Below, piece after piece: positions 26,633 through 35,555 of a DNA stretch of 64,000 nt. The DNA lies in NCBI GenBank assembly GCA_027339745.1, contig DAHWNW010000001.1:124001-188000 (forward strand), in the 5' to 3' direction. How positions within the stretch are numbered: the stretch's first letter is position 1; every line of letters begins with the position of its first letter. The translations under genes and the position numbers were made by a program. Under the pieces are notes generated by a model. It had not been told where the DNA came from and ran no database searches. It saw only the letters and a program-made list of their open reading frames with translations. Source of the DNA: Nitrososphaerota archaeon (GTDB taxonomy: Archaea > Thermoproteota > Nitrososphaeria > Nitrososphaerales > Gagatemarchaeaceae).

Positions 26633-29600
26633 CTACTTTCCGACGCAGAGGAGGAGCGCTTCAGCTTCTTCCTTGGTCGAGAGTACCTGGACCTGGAGGT
26701 CGACGGCCTTGCGCCTCACCTTGTGGAACGCCTCGGAGTCGACGTTGGTGTTCGCATTGAACGAGAGCACGAATGAGACCTTCCCGCCTGATATGAGACC
26801 CATGACCTCGGCCATCCTTTCATCCAGGGCCCGCTCGTCTAGCTCCAGCACCTCTATCCCCGCCCCCCTGAAGCGAGACAGTAGCGGCTTGACCCCGGAC
26901 GCATCCTGCCAGGGCTCTAGGAGGAGTATCCCCACGTCCCCCTTCGCCGGTATCCGGTGCCCCGTCGCCAAGAAGGCCTGAGACAGCGCCTCAGCGAAGG
27001 TGTCTCCGAAGCAAGCGACCTCCCCGGTGGAGCGCATCTCAACGCCGAGCTTCGGGTCCGCTCCATCCATCTGCAGGAACGAGAACATGGGCGCCTTTAC
27101 GGCGAAGCGCTTCGGCTCTTCGACGTCGGCGGTCCTCCGTAGAGACCCGCCTTCGACCGCGGGGGCGACGACGTCGATCAGGTTGACGCCCGTCGCCTTG
27201 CAGACGTATGGGAGCGAGCGCGAGGCCCTGAGGTTGCACTCTATGACGTAGACCGATGCCCCCCGGACGAGGAACTGGATGTTGAGTGGGCCCCTCGCCT
27301 TCAGCTCCCTTGCTATGCTCCTCGTGTAGACCCTTATCTTCTCCTTGGCGGCCTTACTGACGGTGACGGTGGGGATGCTCATGATCGCGTCCCCGGAGTG
27401 TATCCCCGCGTCCTGGACGTGCTCCATGATGGCGCCTATCACGGTGCTCTTCCCGTCGGACACCGCGTCGACCTCTACTTCCCGCGCCCCCTCGATGAAC
27501 TCGCTGACGACGACCGGGTACTCAGGGTTCACCATGGCCGCCTTGGTGATGTAGGTCTCCAGCTCGGAGGAGTCCCAGATGACCCTCATGGCGGATCCGC
27601 TGAGGACGTGGGAAGGCCTGACGATCACTGGGTATCCTACCCTGGAACAGAACTTTGCCGCCTCGGCTGGGGAGCGGAATGAGCCCCAGGTCGGCTGCGG
27701 GATCCCGAGGCGGTCCAGCAGAGCGCTGAACTTGGACCTGTCTTCTGCCGTCTCTATGGACTGCGAGGAGGTGCCGAGGATCGTGACCCCTCTCTTCTCC
27801 AGGGACTCGGCGAGGTCATTGGGCGTCTGCCCCCCGACGCACAGGACCATCCCTTCAGGCTTCTCCTTGTCATAGATGGCGAGGAGCCTCTCGACGGTGA
27901 GCTCTTCGAAGTAGAGCCTGTCGCTCATGTCGAAGTCTGTCGAAACAGTCTCGGGGTTGCAGTTCACCACGATGACCTCATACCCCAACCCCTTCAATGC
28001 CCACGCCATGTTCATGGTACCCCAGTCGAACTCGACGGAGCTCCCGATGCGGTAGGGCCCCGCCCCAAGGACTATCACCTTCCGCGCGGAGGTCGGTGGT
28101 GCCTCGTCGACCGCGGCGTCGAAGGTCTGGTAGAGATAGTTGGTCCTGGAGGGCCACTCGGCAGCCAGTGTGTCGATCACCTTTGTGACAGGCGTCACCC
28201 CTAGGCGCACCCGCGCCTCTCGCACCCTGTCTTCTCCGATCCCCAGGAGGTCCCCGATCTGCCTGTCTGAGAACCCGAGCTTCTTCGCCCTGGCCAGGAC
28301 CTCCCTGTTCGGGGGGGCGCCGGGAGGGAGCGACTCGAGGAAGGCGTGGAAGTCGACGACGTTCTTGTACTTGCTTACGAACCATGGGTCGACTTCGCTC
28401 TTCTCGGCTACTTCTTCTTCCCTCGCGCCTGCTCGGAGGGCCTCGGCTAGATCGAACGCGATGGTGTCGGACGGCCGCTCGAGCCTCCCCAAGGCCGTCG
28501 AGAGGTCATGGGGGCTCCCCCGCCTGACCACTCCGTCGTGCTGCGGGTTGGCCATGCGGGCCGCCTTCTGGATGGCCTCCTCGAAGCCCCTCCCCACCGC
28601 CATGACCTCCCCGATCGACTTCATGGAAGTCCCTATGATCCTGGAGGCTCCGTCGAACTTGACGGTGTCCCAGCGGGGCATCTTCACTACAAGATAGTCC
28701 AGGGAAGGCTCGAAGAGGGCGGTGGTTATCCCAGACACCCTGTTCTTCAACTCGGTGAGGTGGTACCCCAGCGCGAGCTTCGCGGCGACGTATGCCAGAG
28801 GGTACCCGGTAGCCTTGGAGGCGAGGGCAGAGGACCTCGAGAGCCTTGCGTTGATCTCGATGGCGGCGTACCTCTCGGATCCAGGGTGGAGGGCGAACTG
28901 GATGTTGCACTCCCCGACGATGCCGCATGTCCGCGCGGCGCGGAGCGAAGCGGTGCGGAGGAGATGGTACTCGGCGTTGGTGAGCGTCTGTGAGGGTGCG
29001 ACGACGATGTTGTCCCCGGTGTGGACTCGCATGCCTAGCATGTTCTCCATGTTGCAGATTATGACGCTGTTATCGTCCCTGTCGCGCATTATCTCGTACT
29101 CGATCTGCTTCCACCCGCCCAGGTACTCCTCCACCAGGACCTGGTGCGCGAGGGAGCTGTTCAGGCCTCTCTCGACTATCTGCGACAGCTCTTGGAGGTT
29201 CCGTGCGACCCCACCCCCCTTGCCTCCGAGGGTGTAGGCGACCCGGATTATCACCGGGAACCCCAGCTCGTCCGTCGCCTCTTTCGCCTCGTCGAAGGAG
29301 TAAGCGGCGAAACTGCGTGGGACGGGGACGTCGCAGCCAATCATTGTCTTCTTGAACAGGTCCCTGTCTTCGGTCAGCTGAATCCCTCTGACGGGGGTGC
29401 CGAGGACCTTCACTCCGTACTTCTCGAGCACGCCCCTCTCTGAGAGGCCGATGCCGCAGTTGAGGGCCGTCTGCCCCCCGAAGCTGAGGAGGATGCCGTC
29501 GGGCCGCTCCCTCTCGATGACCCTAGATACCGAGTCGACAGAGAGCGGGACGAAGTGGATGCGGTCAGAGAACTGGGGGCTGGTCTGAATCGTCGCTATG

Positions 29601-29746
29601 TTGGGGTTGACAAGGACGGAATCGACCCCCTCCTCTTTCAGCGCCTTCAGGCACTGGCTCCCGGAGTAATCGAACTCCCCGGCCTCGCCTATCTTGATGG
29701 CGCCGCTCCCGATGACGATGACTTTCTTTACGCTTTCACGCTTCGT
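26633..29746 (-). CDS. carB: Carbamoyl-phosphate synthase large subunit; first NTG codon only at 29431, expected N-terminus starts at an ACG at 29746
   Basis: Reverse strand gives KRESVKKVIVIGSGAIKIGEAGEFDYSGSQCLKALKEEGVDSVLVNPNIATIQTS... continuous with the track ORF; two ATP-grasp halves and MGS domain. Confidence 0.95.
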   Translation of the reverse strand, partial: TKRESVKKVIVIGSGAIKIGEAGEFDYSGSQCLKALKEEGVDSVLVNPNIATIQTSPQFSDRIHFVPLSVDSVSRVIERERPDGILLSFGGQTALNCGIGLSERGVLEKYGVKVLGTPVRGIQLTEDRDLFKKTMIGCDVPVPRSFAAYSFDEAKEATDELGFPVIIRVAYTLGGKGGGVARNLQELSQIVERGLNSSLAHQVLVEEYLGGWKQIEYEIMRDRDDNSVIICNMENMLGMRVHTGDNIVVAPSQTLTNAEYHLLRTASLRAARTCGIVGECNIQFALHPGSERYAAIEINARLSRSSALASKATGYPLAYVAAKLALGYHLTELKNRVSGITTALFEPSLDYLVVKMPRWDTVKFDGASRIIGTSMKSIGEVMAVGRGFEEAIQKAARMANPQHDGVVRRGSPHDLSTALGRLERPSDTIAFDLAEALRAGAREEEVAEKSEVDPWFVSKYKNVVDFHAFLESLPPGAPPNREVLARAKKLGFSDRQIGDLLGIGEDRVREARVRLGVTPVTKVIDTLAAEWPSRTNYLYQTFDAAVDEAPPTSARKVIVLGAGPYRIGSSVEFDWGTMNMAWALKGLGYEVIVVNCNPETVSTDFDMSDRLYFEELTVERLLAIYDKEKPEGMVLCVGGQTPNDLAESLEKRGVTILGTSSQSIETAEDRSKFSALLDRLGIPQPTWGSFRSPAEAAKFCSRVGYPVIVRPSHVLSGSAMRVIWDSSELETYITKAAMVNPEYPVVVSEFIEGAREVEVDAVSDGKSTVIGAIMEHVQDAGIHSGDAIMSIPTVTVSKAAKEKIRVYTRSIARELKARGPLNIQFLVRGASVYVIECNLRASRSLPYVCKATGVNLIDVVAPAVEGGSLRRTADVEEPKRFAVKAPMFSFLQMDGADPKLGVEMRSTGEVACFGDTFAEALSQAFLATGHRIPAKGDVGILLLEPWQDASGVKPLLSRFRGAGIEVLELDERALDERMAEVMGLISGGKVSFVLSFNANTNVDSEAFHKVRRKAVDLQVQVLSTKEEAEALLLCVGK

Positions 29747-30894
29747 ATCTCTTCACCTCTTAGGGGCCTCGCCTTCCGCGTCATCTCGATGAACCTGTCG
29801 AAGACGAAGAGGGTGTCGTAGGGGCCGGGGGTCGCCTCAGGATGGAACTGGACCGCCATGCACGGCCTTGAAGCGTGGAGGACGCCTTCGATGGTGTTGT
29901 CGTCAGCGTTGGCGAACCACTGGCGCAGGTCGGTCCCTTTCAACGTCGTCTCAGAGATCGCATAGCCGTGGTTCTGGCTCGTGACATACCCTCTCCCTGT
30001 GGCGAGGTCCACGCACGGCTTGTTCTGCCCCCTGTGGCCGTACTTCAGCTTGAAGGTCTCTGCTCCCTGCGACATCCCCACCAGCTGCTCCCCGAGGCAT
30101 ATCCCTAGGACGGGGACTTCCCCGTCTATCAGCGACCCGACGCACTTCGCCGTGTCAGCCAGGAGCTGTGGGTCCCCAGGACCGTTGCATACGACGACCC
30201 CCGCTGGGTCGTGCTGCATGACCGCAGAATATGAGGAGTCGTAGGGGAGGCGGACGACCTGGAACCCGCGCCTGAGTAGGTTCCTCACTATGCCGAGCTT
30301 GGTCCCGCAGTCGAGGACGACTATCTTCGGACCCTCCCCCCCGTGGACGACGGGTCCAGGGACCGAGACCCCTTTCACCAGGTTCTGGGACGAGTAACTG
30401 CTTGCCTTCGCGAGCAGTTCGGCGAGCTTCCCTCTATCCTTGGCGTCGTGGCCGCACGCTATGATCCCCATCATCACCCCTGCCTCCCTCAGCTTCGAGA
30501 CCAGGGCCCTTGTGTCGACCCCTTGTATCCCTGGGATGCCTTCCGACTCCATCCACTTCCAGAGGGGCCTCTCCGAAGCCCAGTGGCTCGGAGAGTCGCA
30601 AGCCTCCTGGACCACGATCCCCCTCACCTTGATCGAGTCAGACTCGAAGAAGCGCGGGAGGTCGAACTTGTCCCTCGCAGAGTAGGGCGGGACACCGTAA
30701 TTCCCTATGAGCGGATAAGTGAAGGTGAGGATCTGGCCCGCGTAGGAAGGGTCTGTCATCGACTCGAGATAGCCGACCATGCCTGTGTTGAAGACCACCT
30801 CGCCTACGGAGTCAGCTTCGGCGCCGAAGCCCTGGCCGAAGAAAGTAGAGCCGTCCTCGAGGAGAAGAAGCGCGTCCCTTTTCGCAGCGAGCAC
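29728..30894 (-). CDS. carA: Carbamoyl-phosphate synthase small subunit
   Basis: FNTGMVGYLESMTDPSYAGQILTFTYPLIGNYG; GICLGEQLVG; AVQFHPEATPGPYDT. Confidence 0.96.
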   Translation of the reverse strand: MLAAKRDALLLLEDGSTFFGQGFGAEADSVGEVVFNTGMVGYLESMTDPSYAGQILTFTYPLIGNYGVPPYSARDKFDLPRFFESDSIKVRGIVVQEACDSPSHWASERPLWKWMESEGIPGIQGVDTRALVSKLREAGVMMGIIACGHDAKDRGKLAELLAKASSYSSQNLVKGVSVPGPVVHGGEGPKIVVLDCGTKLGIVRNLLRRGFQVVRLPYDSSYSAVMQHDPAGVVVCNGPGDPQLLADTAKCVGSLIDGEVPVLGICLGEQLVGMSQGAETFKLKYGHRGQNKPCVDLATGRGYVTSQNHGYAISETTLKGTDLRQWFANADDNTIEGVLHASRPCMAVQFHPEATPGPYDTLFVFDRFIEMTRKARPLRGEEIRSVKA

Positions 30895-30965
30895 TCTGAG
30901 AATGACGAGCTCCTTCGTTTCGCTTTTAAGGGTTTGGAATGCCTCCGCTGCTTCCGGGTCTCGGG

Positions 30966-31991
30966 CTACCCCCCGGCGCGGTCCCCCAAGAACGCGGCGA
31001 GCTCTTCGAGCCCGGCCTCAAGCACGTCCTTGGGCGAGGTGAAGCAGAGCCTGAACGAACTCGGTGCCCCGAAGAAGTCGCCGGGACCGACGAGGACGCC
31101 GCGGCGCTCAAGCAGAGCCTTCGCGAAGGCGACCGACCTCTGGCCCCCTTTGTAACGGAAGAGGCAGAACGGTGCTGCCTCGGGGAGGACCGCGGACACC
31201 CCGAGGCCTCGGCGGGCGAACTTCCGGACCAGAGCCGCGTTCTCCGTGTAGGTCAGCCGAGCCCTTTCTACGAAGGGAGCCCTCCTCTCAAGGACCTGCC
31301 TTGCCAGCCACAGGCTGTACTCGGCGTCGTGGCCGCTCACCAGTTTCTTCCCTTTCCTCAGCGCCTTGGCTGTCCTGGCATCTGCTATCATCCATCCTAC
31401 TCTCAGCCTGCCGAGGCCGTAGAACTTCGTCATGGAGCTGCACGTCACCACCCCCCCGAGCCTCGAGTGCAGCGTGACGGGCTCATCGAATGTGAAGCCG
31501 CCGTAGGTTTCGTTCACAAAGACGGATGCCTTCTTCGAAATCTCGCCGAGCCTGTCTATTGTCGCGCTCCTCAGCCTCGCACCAGTCGGGTTGTTAGGGT
31601 CCGTTAGCGCGTAGACCGCCCCCTGATGGACAGGGGCTTCGAGGGAGTGGCCGACCCTCATCCCAAGCCAGCGGGGTACCGAGAGCATAGGCTCGTAATT
31701 GGGGACGGGAACGATGGCGTTCCGCTTCCCGAGGACTGAGAAAGCAAGAAAGATCGCCTCGGAAGCGCCCGAAGTGACCACCACTTCCTCCGCATCCACC
31801 CGGTAGATCCTTGCAATCACGTCCGCGAGCGCCCTTTCGTGGACGTCATTCTCCTTGCTGAACGCTTCAAACGACGTATTGACGCCCAGCTCTGCGAGCG
31901 GGGGCTCTGGGAGCCCGCTGTTGGAGAGGTTGTATTTCGCGTCCTTTGAGTGCCCGAGGATCCAGTCGACCAGCCGGGACTCAGGGAGCAA
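30966..31991 (-). CDS. Class I/II PLP-dependent aminotransferase
   Basis: LTDPNNPTGARL, CSSMTKFYGLGRLRVGWM. Confidence 0.92.
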   Translation of the reverse strand: MLPESRLVDWILGHSKDAKYNLSNSGLPEPPLAELGVNTSFEAFSKENDVHERALADVIARIYRVDAEEVVVTSGASEAIFLAFSVLGKRNAIVPVPNYEPMLSVPRWLGMRVGHSLEAPVHQGAVYALTDPNNPTGARLRSATIDRLGEISKKASVFVNETYGGFTFDEPVTLHSRLGGVVTCSSMTKFYGLGRLRVGWMIADARTAKALRKGKKLVSGHDAEYSLWLARQVLERRAPFVERARLTYTENAALVRKFARRGLGVSAVLPEAAPFCLFRYKGGQRSVAFAKALLERRGVLVGPGDFFGAPSSFRLCFTSPKDVLEAGLEELAAFLGDRAGG

Positions 31992-32454
31992 GAGAGGTCC
32001 GGTCCGGCCGCCGGTTTATCTCGTTTTTCTGCCCAGGGAGGCTCCGCAGTGTGTCGTGGGTGGTTCCCTGATGGTCCGCGCTCCGCTCTAAAGGTGGCCC
32101 GCCAGCTACGCCGCTACGAAGGCGCGTGCCACGATAGGGCCCATGCCGGCCGCTCGATGGCGTCACCCCATGCCCCCTCCGACCGGCGCGAGAACGCCAT
32201 AGGCCGAGGCCTCGATGTGAACCGCCACGGCGATGGCAAGGAGGGGGCCAGGAGGGGAAGGGTCTCGCGACAGCTCCGGTCCGACTTGAGACCCCGCGTC
32301 TCCGTCAGACTGCGCGACTGGATGGTCCCTAAAGCGGTCGAGGCATCAAAACGCGCCGGTTTGTGGACAAAGGGCGGACTTAAAATCCGAGACATCCGTG
32401 GGATGGGTGAGGGGAGGAACAATCAATAACCTTCCCCGGAGAGGGGGGAGATAG

Positions 32455-33393
32455 ATGGGCCCCAGCGTGGACTTCCTCGGCAGGGACGTGGTAAGCGCCC
32501 GCGACTTCAAGCGGGACCAGTACGACACGATACTCCGGGCCGTAGAAGACCTGGAGAAGAGCAGGGAGAGCCTCGACGGCACCCTGAACGGGAAGCTCGC
32601 TGCGCTCCTTTTCTTCGAGCCTTCCACCCGGACGTACTCCAGCTTCCAAATCGCGGCGGAGAAGCTCGGCATGAGGGTGTCTGGGTTCGCCGGCCCCACA
32701 GGGTCGTCGATAACGAAGGGGGAGACCTTGCACGACACCGTCAGGATGTTCGAGGGGTATGGCGCCGACGTTTTCATCATCAGGCACTCGAAGATGGGCG
32801 CGGCTAGGTTCGCGGCGGAGGTCTCCGACGTCCCGGTGGTCAGCGCGGGGGACGGGAGCCGTGAGCACCCGACGCAGGCCATGGTCGACCTATACGCCAT
32901 CAAGAAGGCGTTCGGAAGGATAGACGGCCTGAAGGTGGGGATGCTCGGCGACCTCAGGTACGGGCGGACCTCCTCCTCCCTCGCGTACGCCCTCTCCAAC
33001 TTCGACGTGGAGATAACATTCATCGCTCCCGAGGCCTTGCAGATGAGGCCCGAAGTGGCGCACTTCCTGACGCAGAGGGGCGTGACCCCCAGGACGGCGG
33101 CGGGCCTCAAGGAGGTGGCAGGGAGCCTGGACGTCCTTTATGTCACCAGGATCCAGAAAGAGAGGATCCCTGACCCGACCGAATATGAGAAGGTCAAAGG
33201 GATGTACGAGGTCAACCTCGAAGCGCTCAGGGACGCGAAGCCTTCGCTGAAGGTGCTACACCCCCTCCCCAGGGTCGACGAGCTCTCGACGGACATAGAC
33301 GAGACGAACTATGCCCAGTACTTCGTGCAGGCCGCCGGGGGGCTCCCTTTGAGGATGGTCCTGCTGAACCTCATACTCGGAGGTGCGAGGTAG
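32455..33393 (+). CDS. pyrB: Aspartate carbamoyltransferase catalytic subunit
   Basis: FFEPSTRTYSSFQ, DGSREHPTQAMVDLY, HPLPRVDELSTDID. Confidence 0.97.
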   Translation: MGPSVDFLGRDVVSARDFKRDQYDTILRAVEDLEKSRESLDGTLNGKLAALLFFEPSTRTYSSFQIAAEKLGMRVSGFAGPTGSSITKGETLHDTVRMFEGYGADVFIIRHSKMGAARFAAEVSDVPVVSAGDGSREHPTQAMVDLYAIKKAFGRIDGLKVGMLGDLRYGRTSSSLAYALSNFDVEITFIAPEALQMRPEVAHFLTQRGVTPRTAAGLKEVAGSLDVLYVTRIQKERIPDPTEYEKVKGMYEVNLEALRDAKPSLKVLHPLPRVDELSTDIDETNYAQYFVQAAGGLPLRMVLLNLILGGAR

Positions 33394-33417
33394 ACGGCTC
33401 AGTCTGAGGGGGAGAGG

Positions 33418-33882
33418 ATGCTGGTCAGCAGCATCGAGGAAGGGACCGTGATCGACCACATACCTGACTGGCAGGCGAACACAGTCTCCCGGGTCCTGCG
33501 TCTGGACAAGCTGGCGAAGATGCAGGCAGACGTTTCAGTAGTGATCCTGCAGAACGTTGCCAGCAAGCGGCTCGGGAGGAAAGACATCATCAAGATCGAC
33601 CGGTGGCACGTCGATGAGAGCGATGCAGACATACTCGGCCTCGTCTTCCCAGGAATCACCGTGAACTACATCGACGAAGGCAAGGTCTCGAAGTACATGC
33701 CACGGGTGCCGGACGCAATCGAAGGCCGCCTTCGCTGCCCCGAGCTCAACTGCATCTCGAACACCGAGAGGGAGCCGGTGACCACGAGGTTCGCCACGCT
33801 CAAGAAAGAGCGGATGCTCCAGTGCCAGTATTGCGACGCCCTGTTCGACTTCGACAAGGTCCCTGACCACGTGAGGACGTAG
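33418..33882 (+). CDS. pyrI: Aspartate carbamoyltransferase regulatory subunit
   Basis: EGTVIDHIPDWQANTVSRVL; zinc site CPELNCISN...CQYCDALFD. Confidence 0.96.
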   Translation: MLVSSIEEGTVIDHIPDWQANTVSRVLRLDKLAKMQADVSVVILQNVASKRLGRKDIIKIDRWHVDESDADILGLVFPGITVNYIDEGKVSKYMPRVPDAIEGRLRCPELNCISNTEREPVTTRFATLKKERMLQCQYCDALFDFDKVPDHVRT

Positions 33883-33888
33883 ACCCGG

Positions 33889-35160
33889 ATGGAGCACGAC
33901 CTGGTCCTCGAGGGGAGGGTCGTGACCCGCGAGGGCACCGAAGACGCTGAAGTGGGAGTGACAGACGGGGTGATCGTGGAGGTGGGCCATGGGCTCAGAG
34001 GGAGGAGGATAAGGGCCTCCGGTTGCCTCATCTTCCCGGGATTCGTCGACGCCCACGTCCACCTGCGCGAGCCCGGGTGGGAGCGTAAGGAGGACTTTCG
34101 GACCGGGACGATGGCTGCGGTACACGGCGGAGTGACCACCGTAGCCGACATGCCCAACAATCCCACCCCGACCACTACATTGGATGCCCTAGAGGAGAAG
34201 TCGAGGTTGGCGGCGGCCAAGGCCTTGGTGGAGGTCAAGTTCTATGGAGGGATAACAAGGGCGGACCCCGAGAGCCTCGTCAAGCTATCCCACAGGGTCG
34301 CGGGCTACAAGCTGTACATGTCAGAGACCACCGGCGCGCGGTCTTTCCCTGCTGATGAGCTCCCGCGCGTGTTCAAGCTCGTCGCCGGTACCGGGAAGCC
34401 GCTCAGCATCCACTGTGAAGACCAGGACATCATAGACGGGGCGGCGGAGAGGCTCGCTGGGGAGTCGCGGCCTGACGCCTATTGCGACATCAGGCCGCCG
34501 AGGTCCGAGACCGAGGCTGTTCGCAGAGTGGTGCGAGCCCTCGAAAACGAGAGTGGGCTCGACGCCAACGTATGCCATGCGTCCTTGGGAGAGACGGTGT
34601 CTCTGGTGGCGGCCGCGAAGAGGGACGGGCTGCACCTGAGCTGTGAAGCCGCGCTTCACCACGCTTACTTCTCGCGCAGCGCAATGCTCGACAACCCGCT
34701 CCTAAGGACCAACCCACCGCTCAGGGCGGAGGGGGACAGGGAGGCGCTCGTCCAGGGCCTCCGGGAGGGGAAGGTGTCGTTGTTGGTCACCGACCACGCA
34801 CCGCATCTCCTCGAGGAGAAGAAGGAGTCAGGGCTGGCGGGGGTCCCCGGCCTGGACGACTACTCTCATGTGGTCGCATGGCTCGTGAGGAGCCAGGGGG
34901 TCGACCCGGCCACCGTCGCCAGGGTCGCTTCGTACAATCCGGCGAAGTTCCTCGGCCTCTCCGACAGGGGAGAAATCGCCCCCGGTAAGAGGGGGGACTT
35001 CACCGTGGTAGACGTCCGTGCCCCGGAGAGAGCGAGGAACGATGACGTCAGGAGCAGGTGCGGCTGGTCTCCCTATGAAGGAAGAGAGTTCCCTGGGAGG
35101 GCGAGATGGGTCATCCTGAGAGGCGAGGTAGTCATGGACGACTTCGAGTCAGCCAGGTGA
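33889..35160 (+). CDS. pyrC: Dihydroorotase
   Basis: FPGFVDAHVHLREPGWERKEDFRTGTMAAVHGGVTTVADMPN; LVTDHAPH. Confidence 0.95.
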   Translation: MEHDLVLEGRVVTREGTEDAEVGVTDGVIVEVGHGLRGRRIRASGCLIFPGFVDAHVHLREPGWERKEDFRTGTMAAVHGGVTTVADMPNNPTPTTTLDALEEKSRLAAAKALVEVKFYGGITRADPESLVKLSHRVAGYKLYMSETTGARSFPADELPRVFKLVAGTGKPLSIHCEDQDIIDGAAERLAGESRPDAYCDIRPPRSETEAVRRVVRALENESGLDANVCHASLGETVSLVAAAKRDGLHLSCEAALHHAYFSRSAMLDNPLLRTNPPLRAEGDREALVQGLREGKVSLLVTDHAPHLLEEKKESGLAGVPGLDDYSHVVAWLVRSQGVDPATVARVASYNPAKFLGLSDRGEIAPGKRGDFTVVDVRAPERARNDDVRSRCGWSPYEGREFPGRARWVILRGEVVMDDFESAR

Positions 35161-35533
35161 GCCCGGCTGCGGGCGTCCCACCCTGGGAAGGCGGCGGGCT
35201 GGCAGCGGCGCTCAGGTCCTTCGGGGCCCTACCGAAGTAGACAGTCACGACGATGAGGATGGCGACGGCGATGAGGATGAGCCCCAGCGCCTCTGTCAGA
35301 GGTATGAGATACGTCAGGGATAGCCCTGCGATGACGACCCCCCACCCCGCGTAGAACGCCCTGTCTTCTCTGCCGACAAATGCGAAAGCTGTGACGAAGG
35401 TCCAGAGTCCTATTAGGAGCAAGGCGAGAGAGACGGTCCCGCGCAAGGCGACCAGTTTCAATAAGCCGGCCGCGACGGCAAGCAAGGCCGCGACCAACGC
35501 ACCCACGCCCCAGGTCGACTTCAAGGAGACCAT
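35132..35533 (-). CDS. Small membrane protein, four TM
   Basis: 133 aa hydrophobic ORF. Confidence 0.65.
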   Translation of the reverse strand: MVSLKSTWGVGALVAALLAVAAGLLKLVALRGTVSLALLLIGLWTFVTAFAFVGREDRAFYAGWGVVIAGLSLTYLIPLTEALGLILIAVAILIVVTVYFGRAPKDLSAAASPPPSQGGTPAAGLTWLTRSRP

Positions 35534-35555
35534 CCCTTATGCGCAGCCACGCTAT

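Noticed and set aside
29720-29760. CarA-CarB fusion by -1 frameshifting at GTG-AAA-GCG-TAA
   Set aside because: The CarB frame is -1 relative to CarA near the stop, but no classic slippery heptamer is present and an ACG with good SD spacing explains the data more simply. Not fully excluded.
30395-30420. AACTGCT...AGCAGTT inverted repeat
   Set aside because: Lies inside carA coding sequence and is explained by codons.
31950-32429. Plus-strand 159-aa ORF upstream of pyrB
   Set aside because: Low-complexity Arg/Gly-rich translation, overlaps the aminotransferase 5' end; no family signal.
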